Shown here in pieces: positions 62,566 to 64,000 of a stretch of 64,000 bases of DNA. The notes under the pieces were generated by a model. It had not been told where the DNA came from. It searched no databases and saw only the letters and a program-made list of their open reading frames with translations. Both the position numbers and the translations under genes were made by a program. Positions within the stretch are counted from its first letter, which is position 1; every line of letters starts with the position of its first letter. Source of the stretch: Thiohalocapsa sp. PB-PSB1 (GTDB lineage Bacteria; Pseudomonadota; Gammaproteobacteria; Chromatiales; Chromatiaceae); the NCBI GenBank assembly GCA_016745215.1, contig CP050890.1, forward strand, positions 806,001 to 870,000. Direction: 5' to 3'.

Positions 62566-63115
62566 ACATTCCTGTAAAAACAAAGTTTTCTGATGTGCTA
62601 GCCATCCTTGGAGCAGTGGCATCGACAACCGGTCTAGTACTCGCCATCGTTTCCTGGCTCGACATTTCGCGCGACCTACTGATTTCCGTGATTTCTGCTC
62701 TTGTCGCGTTCCTTGCAGGTGTCTTTAGCGCTCGCCTTGCGACGAGGGTGAAGACCCTGATGGGTTCCCCTCGCGTGTTTTTGTTTTATCCAGCAGCGCT
62801 GACGCTTGAAGTAAAAGCTATCGCTGAGTTACTTCGAAGGCGCGGAGCGCAAGTCTGGCTGGATCAGGAACGGTTGAAACCAGGTCAAGACTGGCGCTCG
62901 GAGATTGCACACGCGCGATGGAAGACGCCGATACTGTTCTGGTCTTCATCGGCGATGAGCCGTCTCCGAATGTTGCGTTCGAACTGGGGCTGGCGGAGGG
63001 ACGTGGCAAGCGCATCATTCCTGTGAGGGCCGGGGGAGCGGAGTTGCCTTCCGACATTCAGGGGCTGAGATATTTGACTTGCGCGCGGATCGAGACGTCG
63101 GACTTGAGCAGCTAA
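62562..63115 (+). pseudogene. Membrane-anchored TIR-domain protein, broken by a 2-base CG duplication
   Basis: Start MNIPVKTKFSDVLAILGAV; two TM helices (VLAILGAVASTTGLVLAIVSW and LLISVISALVAFLAGVFSA), then a TIR-type domain: VFLFYPAALTLEVKAIAELL, RRRGAQVWLDQERLKPGQDW, with the probable catalytic Glu in WRSEIAHA. At 62912-62917 the sequence CGCGCG should be CGCG: removing one CG restores AHAMEDADTVLVFIGD, then NVAFELGLAEGRGKRIIPV and ELPSDIQGLRYL, ending at 63115 (about 184 residues). As read, the gene shifts frame and ends at 63026. TIR domains often degrade NAD in antiphage defence. The break could be real, phase-variable or a sequencing error. Confidence 0.75.
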
Positions 63116-63210
63116 TTGAATCGGCGACGCATTGACCAGCCCCAACAAGTCCGCCAGCCCGAAGCCAAAGACTGTTGAATGCGTGGACTAACGCCGGATA
63201 TTGAAGATCA

Positions 63211-63531
63211 GTGAACGCAGAGAATCAAAGAGATCAAGCGCTTGGAATTCTTGATTCCAAACTTCCAGAACTTTCGAAATTATTCAAAGAATGCTATTTA
63301 TCGTCAGGAAAAGGCGCTGTAATGGTATATGCTAGCGACGTAATTAATAGAAACGGACCAAAAAAACATCACTACAGAACATATGAAGAAATGCTTGAGG
63401 TATTCGATGCTCCGCCAACTCAAGCGAAACTGAAGTACATGATTAATAATTATAATCAAAAAAGGGAAGGCATAGTGGCGTTAATTACTGATTATTCGAA
63501 CGCGACGTATTTTATTACTGTCAAGTTCTAA
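63211..63531 (+). CDS. Hypothetical protein, AT-rich accessory gene
   Basis: 106 residues from GTG 63211. Soluble, with PELSKLFKECYLSSGKGAVMVYASDVINR and YRTYEEMLEVFDAPPTQAKLKYM; no TM helix or known motif recognised. AT-richer than the chromosome genes before 62 kb, as is its neighbour 63577-63915 in the same orientation. Could be a small accessory or defence-associated gene, but nothing shows it. Confidence 0.5.
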   Translation: MNAENQRDQALGILDSKLPELSKLFKECYLSSGKGAVMVYASDVINRNGPKKHHYRTYEEMLEVFDAPPTQAKLKYMINNYNQKREGIVALITDYSNATYFITVKF

Positions 63532-63576
63532 TTGGGCCTTTGATTTATAAACCGGCATCACATATTGCAGTTAAAA

Positions 63577-63915
63577 ATGTATAAGTTTGACGTTTCAACT
63601 GGTTTGTCTGCAAAAGAAATTGACACGATAAAATACAACATCAAAAAGAAGGTAACCGGTTTATTACCCGAGTTGCCAGATGTTGTGGAAACTAAATTGT
63701 TCCTTCAAGGGCGTAACCCATGGAATTTTTATTGGAAATTACTAAACAGCAATGTTCCCCTTGCGTCAAACGAAGACATTGCCATAGAAGCTACGGCTAA
63801 GCTAAAACGAGAATTCCATCGGTACGGCACCAAAACACAACATACGTTCTTGTGTAATGTACGAACAACAGAAGACGAATATCATCCAAGTGTATCAATA
63901 AAGCAAATCGCGTAA
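63577..63915 (+). CDS. Hypothetical protein ending at the group II intron junction
   Basis: 112 residues from ATG 63577 (TTG 63565 possible). MYKFDVSTGLSAKEIDTIKYNIKKKVTGLLPE, then LFLQGRNPWNFYWKLL and TFLCNVRTTEDEYHPSVSIKQIA. Not recognised. The TAA stop is the last triplet before the intron's 3' end at 63916, so the C-terminus may be original or may have been fixed by the insertion. Confidence 0.5.
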   Translation: MYKFDVSTGLSAKEIDTIKYNIKKKVTGLLPELPDVVETKLFLQGRNPWNFYWKLLNSNVPLASNEDIAIEATAKLKREFHRYGTKTQHTFLCNVRTTEDEYHPSVSIKQIA

Positions 63916-64000
63916 GTCGGGTAGCCGCCCCGCTTCACAGCCGGGAGGCCCCCTAAGAACCGGACGTGCGAGTTTCCCCGCATCCGGCTCAAGCCTTTCA
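63916..64000 (-). mobile_element. Group II intron, 3' end (domains V and VI), continuing beyond the window
   Basis: On the minus strand, 63990-63957 is a 34-nt domain V: it begins GAGCCGGATGCG, has a GGGAAACT tetraloop part, and ends CGCACGTCCGGTTC, with the AGC catalytic triad. A domain VI-like hairpin (63956-63925 region) follows and the element ends CTACCCGAC at 63916, the usual bacterial group II intron 3' end. The exon after it is the complement of the end of the 63577-63915 gene. The intron-encoded protein lies off the window. Confidence 0.75.

Overview
The window looks like a chromosome segment of a gammaproteobacterium, most like Chromatiales or Thiotrichales. The signs are a full System I cytochrome c maturation operon (ccmABCDEFGHI), a type IV minor-pilin/PilY1 operon, a PEP-CTERM-type secreted protein, GspA/GspB-like proteins, a porin-glnK-amtB ammonium operon with a recognisable sigma-54/NtrC control region, UbiK-YifB, and many small dispersed palindromic repeats. 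The taxonomic guess rests on gene content only.

Layout. (a) 1-6.2 kb, AT-richer accessory region: the 3' end of a PLP-dependent alpha-oxoamine synthase, then a gluconate-2-dehydrogenase-subunit-3-like protein, a GMC oxidoreductase, a phytoene-desaturase-like FAD protein, a tiny Tat-signal protein and an SDR reductase. Most of it is bracketed by two copies of a direct repeat, one of which is split by a MITE-like insertion. (b) 6.2-9.2 kb: IS66 remnant, PEP-CTERM protein with a sigma-54-like promoter, degenerate DNA and repeats. (c) 9.2-22 kb: rlmI, a CHAP amidase, ccmI to ccmA on the minus strand, a DUF2726 protein, a Rieske ferredoxin and a TrpD-like protein. (d) 22-31.2 kb, minus strand: fimT-pilV-pilW-pilX-[ISAs1 element]-pilY1-small secreted protein-pilE. 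The ISAs1 insertion lies within the signal-peptide codons of pilY1, and its inverted repeat supplies a new in-frame ATG. (e) 31.7-33.3 kb: a second intact IS, with 12-bp inverted repeats and a 9-bp target duplication. (f) 33.4-35.4 kb: CCG-domain Fe-S protein plus DUF3501 protein. (g) 35.7-46.4 kb, surface-polymer and secretion region: two glycosyltransferases, two asparagine-synthetase-like enzymes (one lacking the glutaminase cysteine), a CapA-like protein and a GspA(ExeA)-GspB pair. (h) 46.4-54.5 kb: BI-1 membrane protein, tRNA-Ser(UGA), an alpha/beta-hydrolase-like frame, a SulP transporter, and the porin-glnK-amtB operon. (i) 54.6-61.7 kb, plus strand: ubiK, yifB, ABC-F ATPase, DUF2939 protein, glgP. 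(j) 61.7-64 kb, accessory: repeat remnants, a 5'-truncated small membrane protein overlapping a membrane-anchored TIR-domain gene broken by a CG duplication, two unrecognised AT-rich genes, and the 3' end (domains V-VI) of a group II intron entering from the right edge.

Most interesting items: the IS-regenerated pilY1 start, the broken membrane-TIR pair as a candidate defence locus, the repeat-bracketed redox cassette, a MITE-like family with three copies, and two sigma-54-type promoters (upstream of the PEP-CTERM gene and of the porin-glnK-amtB operon).
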